64,000 nucleotides of DNA from Streptomyces lincolnensis (GTDB lineage: Bacteria > Actinomycetota > Actinomycetes > Streptomycetales > Streptomycetaceae). Each line of letters starts with the position of its first letter. The stretch's first letter is position 1. Below are positions 41,842 through 53,499 of the stretch, one piece after another. A program made the translations under genes and the position numbers. The stretch is from positions 7,812,001 to 7,876,000 of the forward strand of contig NZ_CP016438.1 in assembly GCF_001685355.1 (NCBI RefSeq). Direction: 5' to 3'. Under the pieces are notes generated by a model that did not search any database, was not told where the DNA came from, and saw only the letters and a list, made by a program, of their open reading frames with translations.

Positions 41842-41900
41842 AGTGACCCGCGCCATGCGAAGTGACCCACGCGGTACGCGGTGACCCGCGCGATACGGTG
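41842..41900 (+). repeat. Three imperfect ~20-bp tandem repeats upstream of the DUF89 gene
   Basis: Units start at 41842 (AGTGACCCGCGCCATGCGA), 41861 (AGTGACCCACGCGGTACGCG) and 41881 (GTGACCCGCGCGATACGGTG), ending six bases before the start codon at 41907. A weaker fourth unit may precede them. No protein is encoded. Confidence 0.65.
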
Positions 41901-41906
41901 AGTCGC

Positions 41907-43076
41907 ATGCCCGACACCCCGCCCGCACCCGTGATCCTCGGCAACGAACCCGGCTCCTTCCCGCACAGCGTGCTCGCCGAACGGCACCCCGCCATCGTCC
42001 GCCAGGTCCGCGAGGCCTTCCCCTATGGCCCCGAGCAGCATCGCGCCCTGGACGCCCTGGTCGAGAGCTGCGCCAAGGGTGTGATCGAGCCGCTGCCCGC
42101 CGACGCGTCCGACGGGGACCGCTGGGCGGCCTGGGGCATGGACGAGTACGTCGGACGGTCCTGGTTCGACGTGCCGTGGCTGTGGTCGGAGAGCCACTTC
42201 TACCGCCGACTCCTCGACGCCGTCGGCTACTTCGGCCCCGGCCCCTGGCAGGGCATCGACCCCTTCCGCCCCTCCAAGCTCGCCGAACTGCACTCCCGGG
42301 AGACGGACGAGGAACTCGCCGCGCTCGACGACCTCGCGGACCGCCCGGTGGCCGAACGGACCGAGGCCCTGCTGCACGGTTCGCTGTGGGGCAACCGGGC
42401 CGACCTCGGCTTCCGGCTCTCCGACGCCGACGCCGAGGCCCGGGCGGCCGTCCCCGGCCTGGTCGCCGACGACGGCGACGCCCTCCGGCGGCTGCTCACG
42501 GACGCGGACACGCTGTGCCTGATCGCCGACAACGCGGGCCGCGAACTGATCCCGGACCTGCTCCTGATCGCCCATCTCCTCGCGCACGGCACCATCCGGC
42601 GGGCGGTCCTGCACGTCAAGCCGTACCCCTACTACGTCTCCGACGCCACCACCGCCGACGTCGTCGACGCGCTGCGCAGGCTGACGGACGCGCCGGGCGA
42701 GGCCGCCGGGTACGGGCGCCGCCTGTGGTCCGCCATGGCCGACGGCGGTCTCACGGTCCGCGCCCACCCCTTCTCCTGCGCCCCGCTGCCGTACGCCGAC
42801 CTTCCCGACGACTTCCGCGCGGAGCTCGCCGCGGCCACCCTGACCCTCGTCAAGGGCGACCTCAACTACCGCCGCCTGGTGGGCGACCGCCGCTGGCCCC
42901 CGACCACCGCGTTCGCCGAGGTGACCGCCCACTTCCCGGGCCCGGTCGCAGCGCTGCGCACCCTGAAGTCCGACGTGATCACCGGACTCGGCGCGGACAC
43001 CGAGGCCGCCCTGGTCGCCGCGGAGGGACAGCGCTGGCGCACGAGCGGCACGCACGCGCTGATCCAGGTGAGGTGA
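41907..43076 (+). CDS. DUF89 family damage-control phosphatase (ARMT1-like)
   Basis: A 389-residue protein of the ARMT1/DUF89 metal-dependent phosphatase family. The metal site is formed by DNAGRELIPDLLL (Asp-Asn ... Glu ... Asp) near residue 210, with KPYPYYVSDATTADV downstream, and a helical N-terminal domain (GRSWFDVPWLWSESHFYRRLL). These enzymes remove phosphate from damaged or overflow sugar phosphates; the physiological substrate is unknown. I chose ATG 41907 because the sequence before it is the tandem repeat and not protein-like. It is not clearly part of the butyrolactone operon. Confidence 0.85.
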   Translation: MPDTPPAPVILGNEPGSFPHSVLAERHPAIVRQVREAFPYGPEQHRALDALVESCAKGVIEPLPADASDGDRWAAWGMDEYVGRSWFDVPWLWSESHFYRRLLDAVGYFGPGPWQGIDPFRPSKLAELHSRETDEELAALDDLADRPVAERTEALLHGSLWGNRADLGFRLSDADAEARAAVPGLVADDGDALRRLLTDADTLCLIADNAGRELIPDLLLIAHLLAHGTIRRAVLHVKPYPYYVSDATTADVVDALRRLTDAPGEAAGYGRRLWSAMADGGLTVRAHPFSCAPLPYADLPDDFRAELAAATLTLVKGDLNYRRLVGDRRWPPTTAFAEVTAHFPGPVAALRTLKSDVITGLGADTEAALVAAEGQRWRTSGTHALIQVR

Positions 43077-43177
43077 CCGGCTCCAGCGGAGCACCTGGCC
43101 CCACGGGCCCCGTGGATCCCACGATTCGGCCTGTCTTGGTGTGGTGATCATGACAAGCGAGCCGTCATCATGCGCCC

Positions 43178-44149
43178 ATGGCGTTACGTCCATGGTGTTC
43201 CGGCAAGACACGGGCGGTGGCCGTCACGGTCGCCCTGACACTGGCACTCGCGTCCTGCGGCGACGACGGTGACTCCTCGTCCCCGGGCGGCGGGCGGAAG
43301 ACGGTCACCGTGGCCGCACTGCCCCTGGTCGACTCCGCGATGCTCTACATCGCCCAGGACCGGGGGCTGTTCGAGAAGGAAGGGCTGGACGTCCGGGTCC
43401 AGCAGATCCAGCAGAGCCTCCAGGCGGTGCCGGCCCTGTCCAAGGGCCAGATCGACATAGTCGCCGGCGCCAACTACGTGACCTACTTCCAGGCGCACGA
43501 CCAGGGCACCCTCGACATCCGTATCGTCGCCGAGGCGATCAGGGCCGCGCCGCGCATGATGGACGTCCTGGTGCCGAAGGACTCGGACATCAAGAGCGTC
43601 GCCGACCTCGCGGGCCGCGAAGTCGCCGTCAACGTCCTGAACAACGTCCAGACGCTGACCTTCGACGAGATCCTCCGGCAGCGGGGCGCGGGCAGGCCCG
43701 TCTACCGGCAGATCCCCTTCCCGCAGATGGGCGCCGCCCTGGACAAGGGACAGGTCGACGCCGTGCACGCCGTCGAGCCCTACGACAGCGCCATCCAGGA
43801 CGAGTTGGGCGCCCGCGTGCTCGTGGACGGCTCGTCGGCGCCCGTCGAGTCCATCCCCCTCAGCGGATACATCACGACACGGAAGTTCGCCGCCGACAAC
43901 GCCGAGACCCTGACGGCCTTCCAGCGGGCGATCAGGGCCGCCGTGAAGATCGCCGCGGACGACCCGGCGGCCGTGCGGGACATCCTGCCGACGTACACGA
44001 AGGTGACCGCCGGCCAGGCCAAGTCGCTCGATCTGCCGGTGTTCCCGCCGGCCATGGACGGCGGGCAGATCACCCGGCTCACCGATCTCATGGAGAAGCG
44101 GAGGATGTTGAAGAAGCCGCTCGATCCGGCGACGCTGCTGGTGAAGTGA
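43178..44149 (+). CDS. SsuA/TauA/ThiY-like solute-binding lipoprotein
   Basis: A 323-residue lipoprotein with lipobox LALASC (Cys near residue 27) and an NMT1/THI5-like domain: VAALPLVDSAMLYIAQDRGLFEKEGLDV is diagnostic for binding proteins of sulfonates, nitrate, taurine or thiamine precursors. It is the first gene of a binding protein-permease-permease-ATPase operon; a gap of 10 bases precedes the first permease. The substrate is not clear; no sulfonate monooxygenase or thiamine gene is next to it. Confidence 0.88.
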   Translation: MALRPWCSGKTRAVAVTVALTLALASCGDDGDSSSPGGGRKTVTVAALPLVDSAMLYIAQDRGLFEKEGLDVRVQQIQQSLQAVPALSKGQIDIVAGANYVTYFQAHDQGTLDIRIVAEAIRAAPRMMDVLVPKDSDIKSVADLAGREVAVNVLNNVQTLTFDEILRQRGAGRPVYRQIPFPQMGAALDKGQVDAVHAVEPYDSAIQDELGARVLVDGSSAPVESIPLSGYITTRKFAADNAETLTAFQRAIRAAVKIAADDPAAVRDILPTYTKVTAGQAKSLDLPVFPPAMDGGQITRLTDLMEKRRMLKKPLDPATLLVK

Positions 44150-44159
44150 GAGGGCTTCG

Positions 44160-44966
44160 GTGCTACGGCGGGTGAGGGGGCGTCAGGAACTGTGGCTCGG
44201 GGTTCTCGGCGTCCTCCTCGCCTTCGGCGTGTGCGAGGCGGTCAGCCGGGCCGGGCTCGTCCGCCGCAGCTACCTCCCGCCGGCCTCCGAAGTGCTCACC
44301 CGTGCCGTGGAGTTGGCGGGCGACCAGGTCTTCCTCGACGGGATCCTCGCCACCCTGCGCGCCTGGGCCCTGGGCCTCGGACTCGCCTGCGCCGTCGCCG
44401 TACCGCTCGGACTGCTACTGGGCAGTGTGCCCGTCGTCGACGCCGCCACCCGCGCGATCGTGGAGTTCCTGCGGCCGCTGCCCTCCGTCGCGCTGATCCC
44501 GCTGGTGTCCCTGCTGCTCGGCTCCGGCACCGAGACCAAGGTCGCGCTGATCACCTACGCCTGTGTGTGGCCGATCCTCTTCAACACCGTCTACGGCCTC
44601 GGCGAGACCGATCCGCTGGCCAAGGACACCCTGCGCGCCTTCGGCTTCGGACGCCTCGCGGTGCTCCTGCGGGTGGAACTGCCCGGCACGGCCCCCTTCA
44701 TCGCCGCCGGCATCCGGATCTCGGCGGCCGTCGCGCTCGTCCTGGCCGTGGCCACCGAGATCCTCGCCGGTTTCGGCGAGGGCCTCGGCATCTTCATCGC
44801 CCAGGCGGGCCTGGCCACGGACGGCAACCGGGACGTCCTCGCCGGCGTGGTCTGGGCGGGCACGCTCGGCCTGGTCATCAACGGCGTGCTGGTGGGCGCG
44901 GAACGCCGGCTCTTCCCCTGGACACCGGAACAGCGGGCCGCCGCCGAGCAGGGGGCGCGGGGGTGA
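44160..44966 (+). CDS. SsuC/ThiX-like ABC permease, first of two
   Basis: A 268-residue permease with five to six membrane spans; the EAA loop reads KDTLRAFGFGRLAVLLRVELP. It starts at GTG 44160 with AGAGGG upstream. Its stop overlaps the next permease start (GTGA). Two non-identical permeases in one operon suggest a heterodimeric channel, unusual for SsuC/TauC systems, which mostly use a homodimer. Confidence 0.88.
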   Translation: MLRRVRGRQELWLGVLGVLLAFGVCEAVSRAGLVRRSYLPPASEVLTRAVELAGDQVFLDGILATLRAWALGLGLACAVAVPLGLLLGSVPVVDAATRAIVEFLRPLPSVALIPLVSLLLGSGTETKVALITYACVWPILFNTVYGLGETDPLAKDTLRAFGFGRLAVLLRVELPGTAPFIAAGIRISAAVALVLAVATEILAGFGEGLGIFIAQAGLATDGNRDVLAGVVWAGTLGLVINGVLVGAERRLFPWTPEQRAAAEQGARG

Positions 44967-45847
44967 GCGGGGAGACGGGCACACCCTCCGGCCGTCCCGG
45001 AACCGCCCCGCCCCGCAGCGACCGCACCAAGGGCGCCGCACCGGGTCCGCGCGGGGACCGCCCCGGCACCACCGTCCACCATGCCCTCCTGCGCTGGTCG
45101 GTGCTCGTCCTCGCCGTCGGTGTCTGGGAGGCGGTCACCCGCGCCCACGGCAGCGTCTACTTCCCGCCACCCGGCCGTATCGCGCGCCACGCGCACGACC
45201 TGTGGTTCTCCGGGCCCGTCCGGCACGCCTTCCTCACCCCGGCCGCCGTGGACGACATCCTGCCCAGCCTCGGCCGGATGGCCGCCGGCTTCGCCCTCGC
45301 CGCCGTCGCCGGGATCGCCCTCGGCCTGGCGGTCGGCCGCTCGCGCCGGGCGTACGCGCTGTGCAACCCCGTCCTCCAGTTCGCCCGGGCCGTCCCGCCA
45401 CCCGCCCTGGTCCCCGTCTTCGTGGTGATCTTCTCCTTCGGTACGCCCATGCAGATCGCGTCGATCGTCTTCAGCGCCGTCTGGCCGGTGCTGATCAACA
45501 CCGCCGCCGGCGTCCGCAACACCGACCCGCTGCGGCTCGACGTCGCGGCCGTGCTGCGTCTGAACACCGTCGAACGCCTGTGGTTCGTGGTCCTGCCCTC
45601 CGCGCTGCCCCGGATCTTCGCGGGACTGCGCCTGAGTCTTTCGCTCTCCCTCATCCTCATGGTGTTCTCGGAACTGCTGCCGGGCACCGAGAACGGCATC
45701 GGCTTCACGCTCACCGACGCCCAGACCCGCTCCGACCTGCTGACCGTGTGGGCGGCGCTGGTCCTGCTCGGCGCCCTCGGACACCTCCTCAACACCGGCC
45801 TGCTGGTCGTCGAGAAACGGCTGATCGGCAGGGGGAAGGCCCCATGA
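44963..45847 (+). CDS. SsuC/ThiX-like ABC permease, second of two
   Basis: A 294-residue permease with a ~35-residue Pro/Arg-rich cytoplasmic head followed by the same fold (HALLRWSVLVLAVGVWEAVT as first helix). The EAA-type loop is LDVAAVLRLNTVERLWFVVLP, less conserved than in its partner. GTG 44963 overlaps the previous stop; the frame upstream is a shadow. Its stop overlaps the ATPase start (ATGA). Confidence 0.88.
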   Translation: MSGETGTPSGRPGTAPPRSDRTKGAAPGPRGDRPGTTVHHALLRWSVLVLAVGVWEAVTRAHGSVYFPPPGRIARHAHDLWFSGPVRHAFLTPAAVDDILPSLGRMAAGFALAAVAGIALGLAVGRSRRAYALCNPVLQFARAVPPPALVPVFVVIFSFGTPMQIASIVFSAVWPVLINTAAGVRNTDPLRLDVAAVLRLNTVERLWFVVLPSALPRIFAGLRLSLSLSLILMVFSELLPGTENGIGFTLTDAQTRSDLLTVWAALVLLGALGHLLNTGLLVVEKRLIGRGKAP

Positions 45848-46638
45848 GCACCATGAGCACGGCGGGACGGACCACGCACCACATGCTCCAACTCTCCGCG
45901 GTGGGCCAGCACTACGGCGACCACCACGTCCTGCACGACCTCACCCTGACCGTGCCCGCCGGCCAACTCCTGTGCGTGGTCGGCCCGTCGGGCTGCGGCA
46001 AGTCCACACTCCTGCGCACGATCGCCGGCCTGCTCCCCACCCGGGAGGGCACCATCGAGATCGCCGGCACCCCGGTCACGGGCGTCCCCGACCGGCTCGC
46101 CGTCGTCTTCCAGGACTACGGCCGCTCGCTGCTGCCGTGGCTGACGGTCCGCGACAACGTCGCCCTCCCCCTGCGCCGCCAGGGCCTCGGCCGGGCCGAA
46201 CGCCGGGCCGAGGCGGACCGCATCCTGGAGCGCGTGGGCCTGTCCGGCACCGCACGGCGCCACCCCTGGCAGCTCTCCGGCGGCATGCAGCAACGCGTCG
46301 CCATCGCCCGCGCCCTGGTCTGCCGCCCCACCCTCCTCCTCATGGACGAACCCTTCGGCTCCCTCGACGCCCAGACCCGCGAGGACCTGGAGGACCTCCT
46401 CCTGGAGGTCCACCACACCGACGACACGACCATCGTCTTCGTCACCCACGACATCGACGAGAGCGTCTACGTCGGCGACCGCGTCGTGGCCCTCTCCTCG
46501 GCCCCCGCGGCCCGGATCGTCCTCGACCTGCCCGTCGACCTCCCCGGCACCCGCGACCAGATCGCCACGAGAGGACTGCCCGAGTTCGTGGCGCTGCGGG
46601 CGCGGGTGGGCCGGGCGGTACGCGGTCAGACCACCTGA
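45844..46638 (+). CDS. SsuB/TauB-like ABC ATPase
   Basis: A 264-residue ATPase: Walker A GPSGCGKST, signature LSGGMQQRVAIARA, Walker B LLLMDEPFGSLD and H-loop VTHDIDE. PWLTVRDNVALPL after the Q-loop is typical of the nitrate/sulfonate/taurine family. It completes the four-gene importer and is coupled to the second permease by ATGA. It overlaps the convergent phosphatase-family gene by 13 bases. Confidence 0.92.
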   Translation: MSTMSTAGRTTHHMLQLSAVGQHYGDHHVLHDLTLTVPAGQLLCVVGPSGCGKSTLLRTIAGLLPTREGTIEIAGTPVTGVPDRLAVVFQDYGRSLLPWLTVRDNVALPLRRQGLGRAERRAEADRILERVGLSGTARRHPWQLSGGMQQRVAIARALVCRPTLLLMDEPFGSLDAQTREDLEDLLLEVHHTDDTTIVFVTHDIDESVYVGDRVVALSSAPAARIVLDLPVDLPGTRDQIATRGLPEFVALRARVGRAVRGQTT

Positions 46639-47906
46639 ACGTCCTGCCACACCAGGCGGTGGTCCGAGGTCGGCACCGTCGTGCCGTTGCCCACCAGGCG
46701 GTACAGCGGATCGTCGGACGTGGGCCAGAAGACGCCGTTCGCGCCCGGTACCAGCCCCCGCGAGGGGATGACGTGGTCGACGCGCAGATTCCCGGGCGCG
46801 CTGTCACCGAAGTCGGCCGTGTCGTAGGCCGGGTTTCCCCGGTGCGCGGCGTTCGCCCCGCCCTGCACCCGCGCCGCCTCCACACCGCCCGCGCTGGACG
46901 GCGGAGTTCGCGGCAACCGCACCGCCGGGTGGTCCAGCAGCTGCCGTACGGCGTGGTCGTAGCTGTCACCGTCGAACGGGTCGGCGTTCAGGTCGCCCGC
47001 CAGCACGAACCGCGCGCCCGGCCGCAGACCGCCGCGGACGCCCCGGTCGTCGTACAGATAGGCGCCGCGCCGCCGCCCGCCGATGTAGTCCGCCCACAGC
47101 CGGATCTCGTCGTGGTTGCGCCGGCCGTTGCGGTCCTCGGGGCCGTCGAAGGTGGGCGGGGTCGGGTGCGAGACGAGGAAGTGGACCGTGTCGCGGGCCG
47201 TGTGGCCGACGCGCACGGGCACGTCCCAGTGGCTCTTGGAGGACAGCCGCAGGATCGCCCGGGCCTCGGCGCTGTAGTAGCCCTCCGGCATCACGTTGTC
47301 CGGCATGTCCTTCCACAGGAAACGCTGGAAGGTGCGCACCGCGCGGATGTCGATCGGGTACTTGGAGAGCACGAGCATGCCGTACTGCCCCGGGAAGAAG
47401 CCGTACCCGAAGGCGTCTTGGCCGTAGGCGTCCGAACCCGGCGTCGTCACCGCGCCGTTGCGCCCGTCGAGGTCCACCCCGGAGGCGACGCCGGTGTTCA
47501 CCGGAGCGGTGAAGCGGTACGGGAAACGGATCGGCAGGGCGCCGCGCTGCCCGACGGCCAGGTAGTTGCGCTGGAACAGGGCCGCCGCGGTGCCCCGGTC
47601 GTCGTGGTCGAACTCGTTGACCAGCAGCACGTCCGGGTCGACGCGCTGGATGGTCTCGGCGGCATTGCGCGCCTGCGCGTTGTCCGGGGTGGACAGGTCG
47701 CTGACGAGGGCCCCCTGGGTGCCGCGGTTCAAGGAGGCGTTGAACGTGGCGAAACGCACCGTGCGGCGGCCCGTCGCCGACGCGGACAGTGCGGCGGCGG
47801 GCAGCGCCGAGGCGCCGGTCAGGGCCGCGCCGGCGAACGCGGCGAGCGTGGCACGGCGCGACAGCGGTCTGGAGAGATGGTCCGTCGGACGCGAGGTGTG
47901 GCTCAT
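46626..47906 (-). CDS. Secreted endonuclease/exonuclease/phosphatase family protein
   Basis: A 426-residue protein with a Tat signal (SRRATLAAFAGAALTGASAL, cleaved near ASA) and an EEP (DNase I-like) fold: VRFATFNASLNRG, VLLVNEFDHDD (metal Glu), FLVSHPTPP, FVLAGDLNADPFDG (catalytic Asp-Asn) and a C-terminal SDHRLV (catalytic Asp-His). It may hydrolyse nucleic acid or phosphoesters outside the cell; phytase-like and nuclease activities are both known in the fold. ATG 47904-47906 has GGAG. It is divergent from geosmin synthase. Confidence 0.88.
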   Translation of the reverse strand: MSHTSRPTDHLSRPLSRRATLAAFAGAALTGASALPAAALSASATGRRTVRFATFNASLNRGTQGALVSDLSTPDNAQARNAAETIQRVDPDVLLVNEFDHDDRGTAAALFQRNYLAVGQRGALPIRFPYRFTAPVNTGVASGVDLDGRNGAVTTPGSDAYGQDAFGYGFFPGQYGMLVLSKYPIDIRAVRTFQRFLWKDMPDNVMPEGYYSAEARAILRLSSKSHWDVPVRVGHTARDTVHFLVSHPTPPTFDGPEDRNGRRNHDEIRLWADYIGGRRRGAYLYDDRGVRGGLRPGARFVLAGDLNADPFDGDSYDHAVRQLLDHPAVRLPRTPPSSAGGVEAARVQGGANAAHRGNPAYDTADFGDSAPGNLRVDHVIPSRGLVPGANGVFWPTSDDPLYRLVGNGTTVPTSDHRLVWQDVQVV

Positions 47907-47946
47907 CGGAACTCCCGCTCGGGAAAGGGCTCGTGAACTCCCGTAG

Positions 47947-50945
<2,999 letters not shown>

Positions 50946-51001
50946 GGACTCATCCTCGGCAGAGGCCCCGGATCGCGTCCAACGATGATTTCTGCACGTC
51001 C

Positions 51002-51018
51002 CATCAGCGGAACTGATG
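51002..51018. promoter_or_regulatory. LysR-type operator candidate
   Basis: CATCAG (51002-51007), CGGAA, CTGATG (51013-51018) form a perfect 6-5-6 dyad containing a T-N11-A core. It is 27 bases upstream of the LysR start and 57 bases from the divergent GATase-like gene. Confidence 0.65.
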
Positions 51019-51044
51019 CGACCGCCGATGCGATCCTGGCGCGC

Positions 51045-51911
51045 ATGGACCCGCACCTCCTGCGCACCTACCTCGCCGTCACCCGCCTCGCCTCCTTCTC
51101 CGAGGCCGCGCGCGCACTCGGCTACACCCAGTCGGCGGTCTCCCAGCACATCGCCGCACTCGAACAGGACCTGGGCGCGCCGCTGCTCACCCGCCGCCCC
51201 GTCGCCCCCACGGCGGCCGGTGAGCGGCTCCTCGAACACGCGGGTCCGCTGCTGCTGCGCCTGGACGCGGCCCGCGCGGACGTCGTACGGATGGCCGCCG
51301 CGCCCGAGCCGGGGCTGACGCTCGCCACCGCGCCCACGGCCCTCGGGCCGCGTGCCCTGGCCGCCCTCCCGGCCGTGGGGGCGACGGTACGGGTGCTGCC
51401 CCGGGACGAGATCCCGGCGGCCGTCGCCACCGGCACCGTGCAGGTGGGCCTGGTGGACGGGCTGGTCGCGCCCAGTGATCCGCTGCGCCTGCCCGACGTG
51501 GCCCCGCTCACCGCACACGGCGTGGCCGAGGAACCCGTGTGCGTCCTGCTGCCCGACGGCCATCCCCTGGCCCGGCGTGCCGGGCTGCGCCTGGGCGACC
51601 TCGCCGACGCGCGCTGGCTGGACGCGCCGGACGCCGGACTGCCGCTGGCCCGGCTCCGCGCGGCCAACGGCGGCCACGGGTTCCGCCCCGCCCTGCGCTA
51701 CGAGGGCACCGACGTCCGCACCCTGACCGCCCTGTCCGCCGCCGGCCACGGCCTCACCCTGCTGCCCCGGTCGGCGGCCACCGGCGTGCCGGGCGCGGTC
51801 GCGGTGCCGGTCACCGAGCCGCGGGTCGTGCACCGGACCGAACTGGTGTACGCAGGTGCGCCCGGGGGAGCGGCGGCGGCCCTCGTGAGCGCGCTGGTCG
51901 AGGGCGTGTGA
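51045..51911 (+). CDS. LysR family transcriptional regulator
   Basis: A 288-residue LysR protein: N-terminal HTH (LRTYLAVTRLASFSEAARAL, GYTQSAVSQHIAALEQDLGA) and a substrate-binding effector domain with VPVTEPRVVHRTELVYAG near the end. ATG 51045 begins the HTH domain. It is divergent from the GATase-like gene with a LysR-type palindrome between, so it probably controls that gene and itself. Confidence 0.92.
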   Translation: MDPHLLRTYLAVTRLASFSEAARALGYTQSAVSQHIAALEQDLGAPLLTRRPVAPTAAGERLLEHAGPLLLRLDAARADVVRMAAAPEPGLTLATAPTALGPRALAALPAVGATVRVLPRDEIPAAVATGTVQVGLVDGLVAPSDPLRLPDVAPLTAHGVAEEPVCVLLPDGHPLARRAGLRLGDLADARWLDAPDAGLPLARLRAANGGHGFRPALRYEGTDVRTLTALSAAGHGLTLLPRSAATGVPGAVAVPVTEPRVVHRTELVYAGAPGGAAAALVSALVEGV

Positions 51912-52015
51912 GGGGCCCTCACGTGCCATGACGCCTATGACTTCCCGCCCTTGACCACCGGTCAGTCTCACTCGTTCGTGGCTCGTGGTGCGCCGGCGCA
52001 CCGGGTAGAGCATCA

Positions 52016-52075
52016 GCCGGGATCGATCCACATCCGCCGGAAGCGATCCGCACCAGCCGGAGGCGATCCATGGAA
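52016..52075 (+). repeat. Three tandem 20-bp repeats running into a start codon
   Basis: Units begin at 52016 (GCCGGGATCGATCCACATCC), 52036 (GCCGGAAGCGATCCGCACCA) and 52056 (GCCGGAGGCGATCCATGGAA). Only the third has GGAGG plus ATG, so it carries the ribosome-binding site and start of the PDZ gene. Confidence 0.75.
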
Positions 52076-52669
52076 CAGACCGCGTTGCGTCCCAAGCCGA
52101 TGCCCGGTCAGGACCCCGGCGGCGGCACCGGGCCCGCCCCCGTCCGGCACCCGCACGCCGCCCGCCGCCGGGGCCGACGCCTGCGGACCGTGCTGTTCGC
52201 CCTGTCCGTCGGAACGGTCCTGGTCCTGTCCGGGATCGGCCTCGGCACCGTCGGCGCCACGGTGATCGGCATGAGCAGGCTCGCCGAACTCCAGCGACAG
52301 GCGGGGCAAGGAGCGCCGGGGGGAGGGGGCGTGCAGGGGAGCCCGTCGGCCGCGGCGGACTCCCGCCCTTCGGCGCAGCCCGCCGGTCCCTCGCCCGCAC
52401 GCGCGCGTGCGACCCTCGGCCTGGAGATCGTGGACGCCGAGAAGGCGGGCGCGCAGGTCGTCGGCGTGCATGTCCCCGGCCCGGGCTACTCGGCGGGGCT
52501 GGTCCGGGGTGACGTACTCCTGGCGTTCGGCCGGACCCGTATCGACTCGGCGGCCGACCTCGTGCGCGCCGTGGCCGACGCCCCGCCCGGCAAGCGGATC
52601 ATCCTGACGGTGCGTCACCGGAGCGGCGGTTACCAGCAGTTGGCGGCGGTGCCCGGAGTCGTCACATGA
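52070..52669 (+). CDS. PDZ-domain membrane protein
   Basis: A 199-residue protein with a basic Pro-rich head, one membrane helix (VLFALSVGTVLVLSGIGLG, ~residues 41-60), a Gly/Ser linker and a C-terminal PDZ domain (~112-195: LGLEIVDAEKAGAQVVGVHV, GYSAGLVRGDVLLAFGRT). There is no protease domain, so it is not HtrA. It may bind C-termini or scaffold a membrane complex. The ATG lies in the third unit of a tandem repeat. It precedes a LysE-type exporter by 93 bases. Confidence 0.85.
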   Translation: MEQTALRPKPMPGQDPGGGTGPAPVRHPHAARRRGRRLRTVLFALSVGTVLVLSGIGLGTVGATVIGMSRLAELQRQAGQGAPGGGGVQGSPSAAADSRPSAQPAGPSPARARATLGLEIVDAEKAGAQVVGVHVPGPGYSAGLVRGDVLLAFGRTRIDSAADLVRAVADAPPGKRIILTVRHRSGGYQQLAAVPGVVT

Positions 52670-52762
52670 CGACACGGAAGTGACTGGTCACGTGTGCGAG
52701 TCCGAGTCGAAGCGCCGCAAAACCACTGGTCCGGCTCCGGCCGGGCACGCCACGATGGGCCC

Positions 52763-53392
52763 ATGCCGAGTACCCTCATCGCCTTCCTCGGGGCCTGCAC
52801 GCTCGTCGCCGCCTCGCCCGGACCGAGCACCGTGCTGATCATCAAGCAGTCGCTGCACAGCAGACGCTCCGGCTTCCTGACCGTCCTCGGCAACGAGACC
52901 GGGGTCTTCGTCTGGGGCGTCGTCGCCGCGCTCGGCCTGACCGCACTGCTGACGGCCTCCGAGATCGCCTACGACGTGATGCGCGTCGTCGGTGCCGTCG
53001 TGCTCGTCGCCTTCGGCGTCCAGGCACTGCGCCAGGCGCGCCGCTCCAAGGGGGAGGCGGAGACGGCAGAGGGCGGCTGGGAGAGCTCCGGGAAGAGCGG
53101 CTGGTCCGCCTACCGCGCCGGGCTGCTGCTCAACCTCGCCAACCCCAAGGCGGCCGTCTTCGCCCTGTCCTTCCTGCCGCAGTTCGTCCCGCGGGGCGCA
53201 CCGCACCTGCCGGCCATGGTGGGGCTCGCCGCGCTCTGGGCGGTCTACGAGGTCGGCTACTACGGCCTGTACGTGTGGTTCGTCGGCCGTCTGAAGGCCG
53301 TGCTGTCCCGCACGGGAGTACGCCGGCGCCTGGAACAGGTCTCCGGGGGCGTGCTGCTGCTCCTCGGCGTCCGCATGGCACTGGAGAGCTGA
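52763..53392 (+). CDS. LysE/RhtB family amino-acid exporter
   Basis: A 209-residue membrane protein with five to six helices. ASPGPSTVLIIKQSLHSRRSG is the family's N-terminal signature, and the GLLLNLANPKAAVFALSFLPQF segment its second. ATG 52763 was chosen since earlier codons are not hydrophobic. The substrate (lysine, homoserine, threonine or other) cannot be told. The following gene is an Xaa-Pro peptidase, which would fit a role in exporting excess amino acids, but this is speculative. Confidence 0.92.
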   Translation: MPSTLIAFLGACTLVAASPGPSTVLIIKQSLHSRRSGFLTVLGNETGVFVWGVVAALGLTALLTASEIAYDVMRVVGAVVLVAFGVQALRQARRSKGEAETAEGGWESSGKSGWSAYRAGLLLNLANPKAAVFALSFLPQFVPRGAPHLPAMVGLAALWAVYEVGYYGLYVWFVGRLKAVLSRTGVRRRLEQVSGGVLLLLGVRMALES

Positions 53393-53499
53393 CCTGTGGC
53401 CGAGCGCTCGCCCGAAACACCCGCCGACCGGCTCGCGCCACCCCCGCCGTCCGGGCAGGATGCTGCCCGTAGTCCTTTCACCCGCTCAGGGAGGCCCGG

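Noticed and set aside
41842..41900. CRISPR-like array from the short tandem repeats
   Set aside because: Repeats are directly adjacent, imperfect and without spacers; no cas genes.
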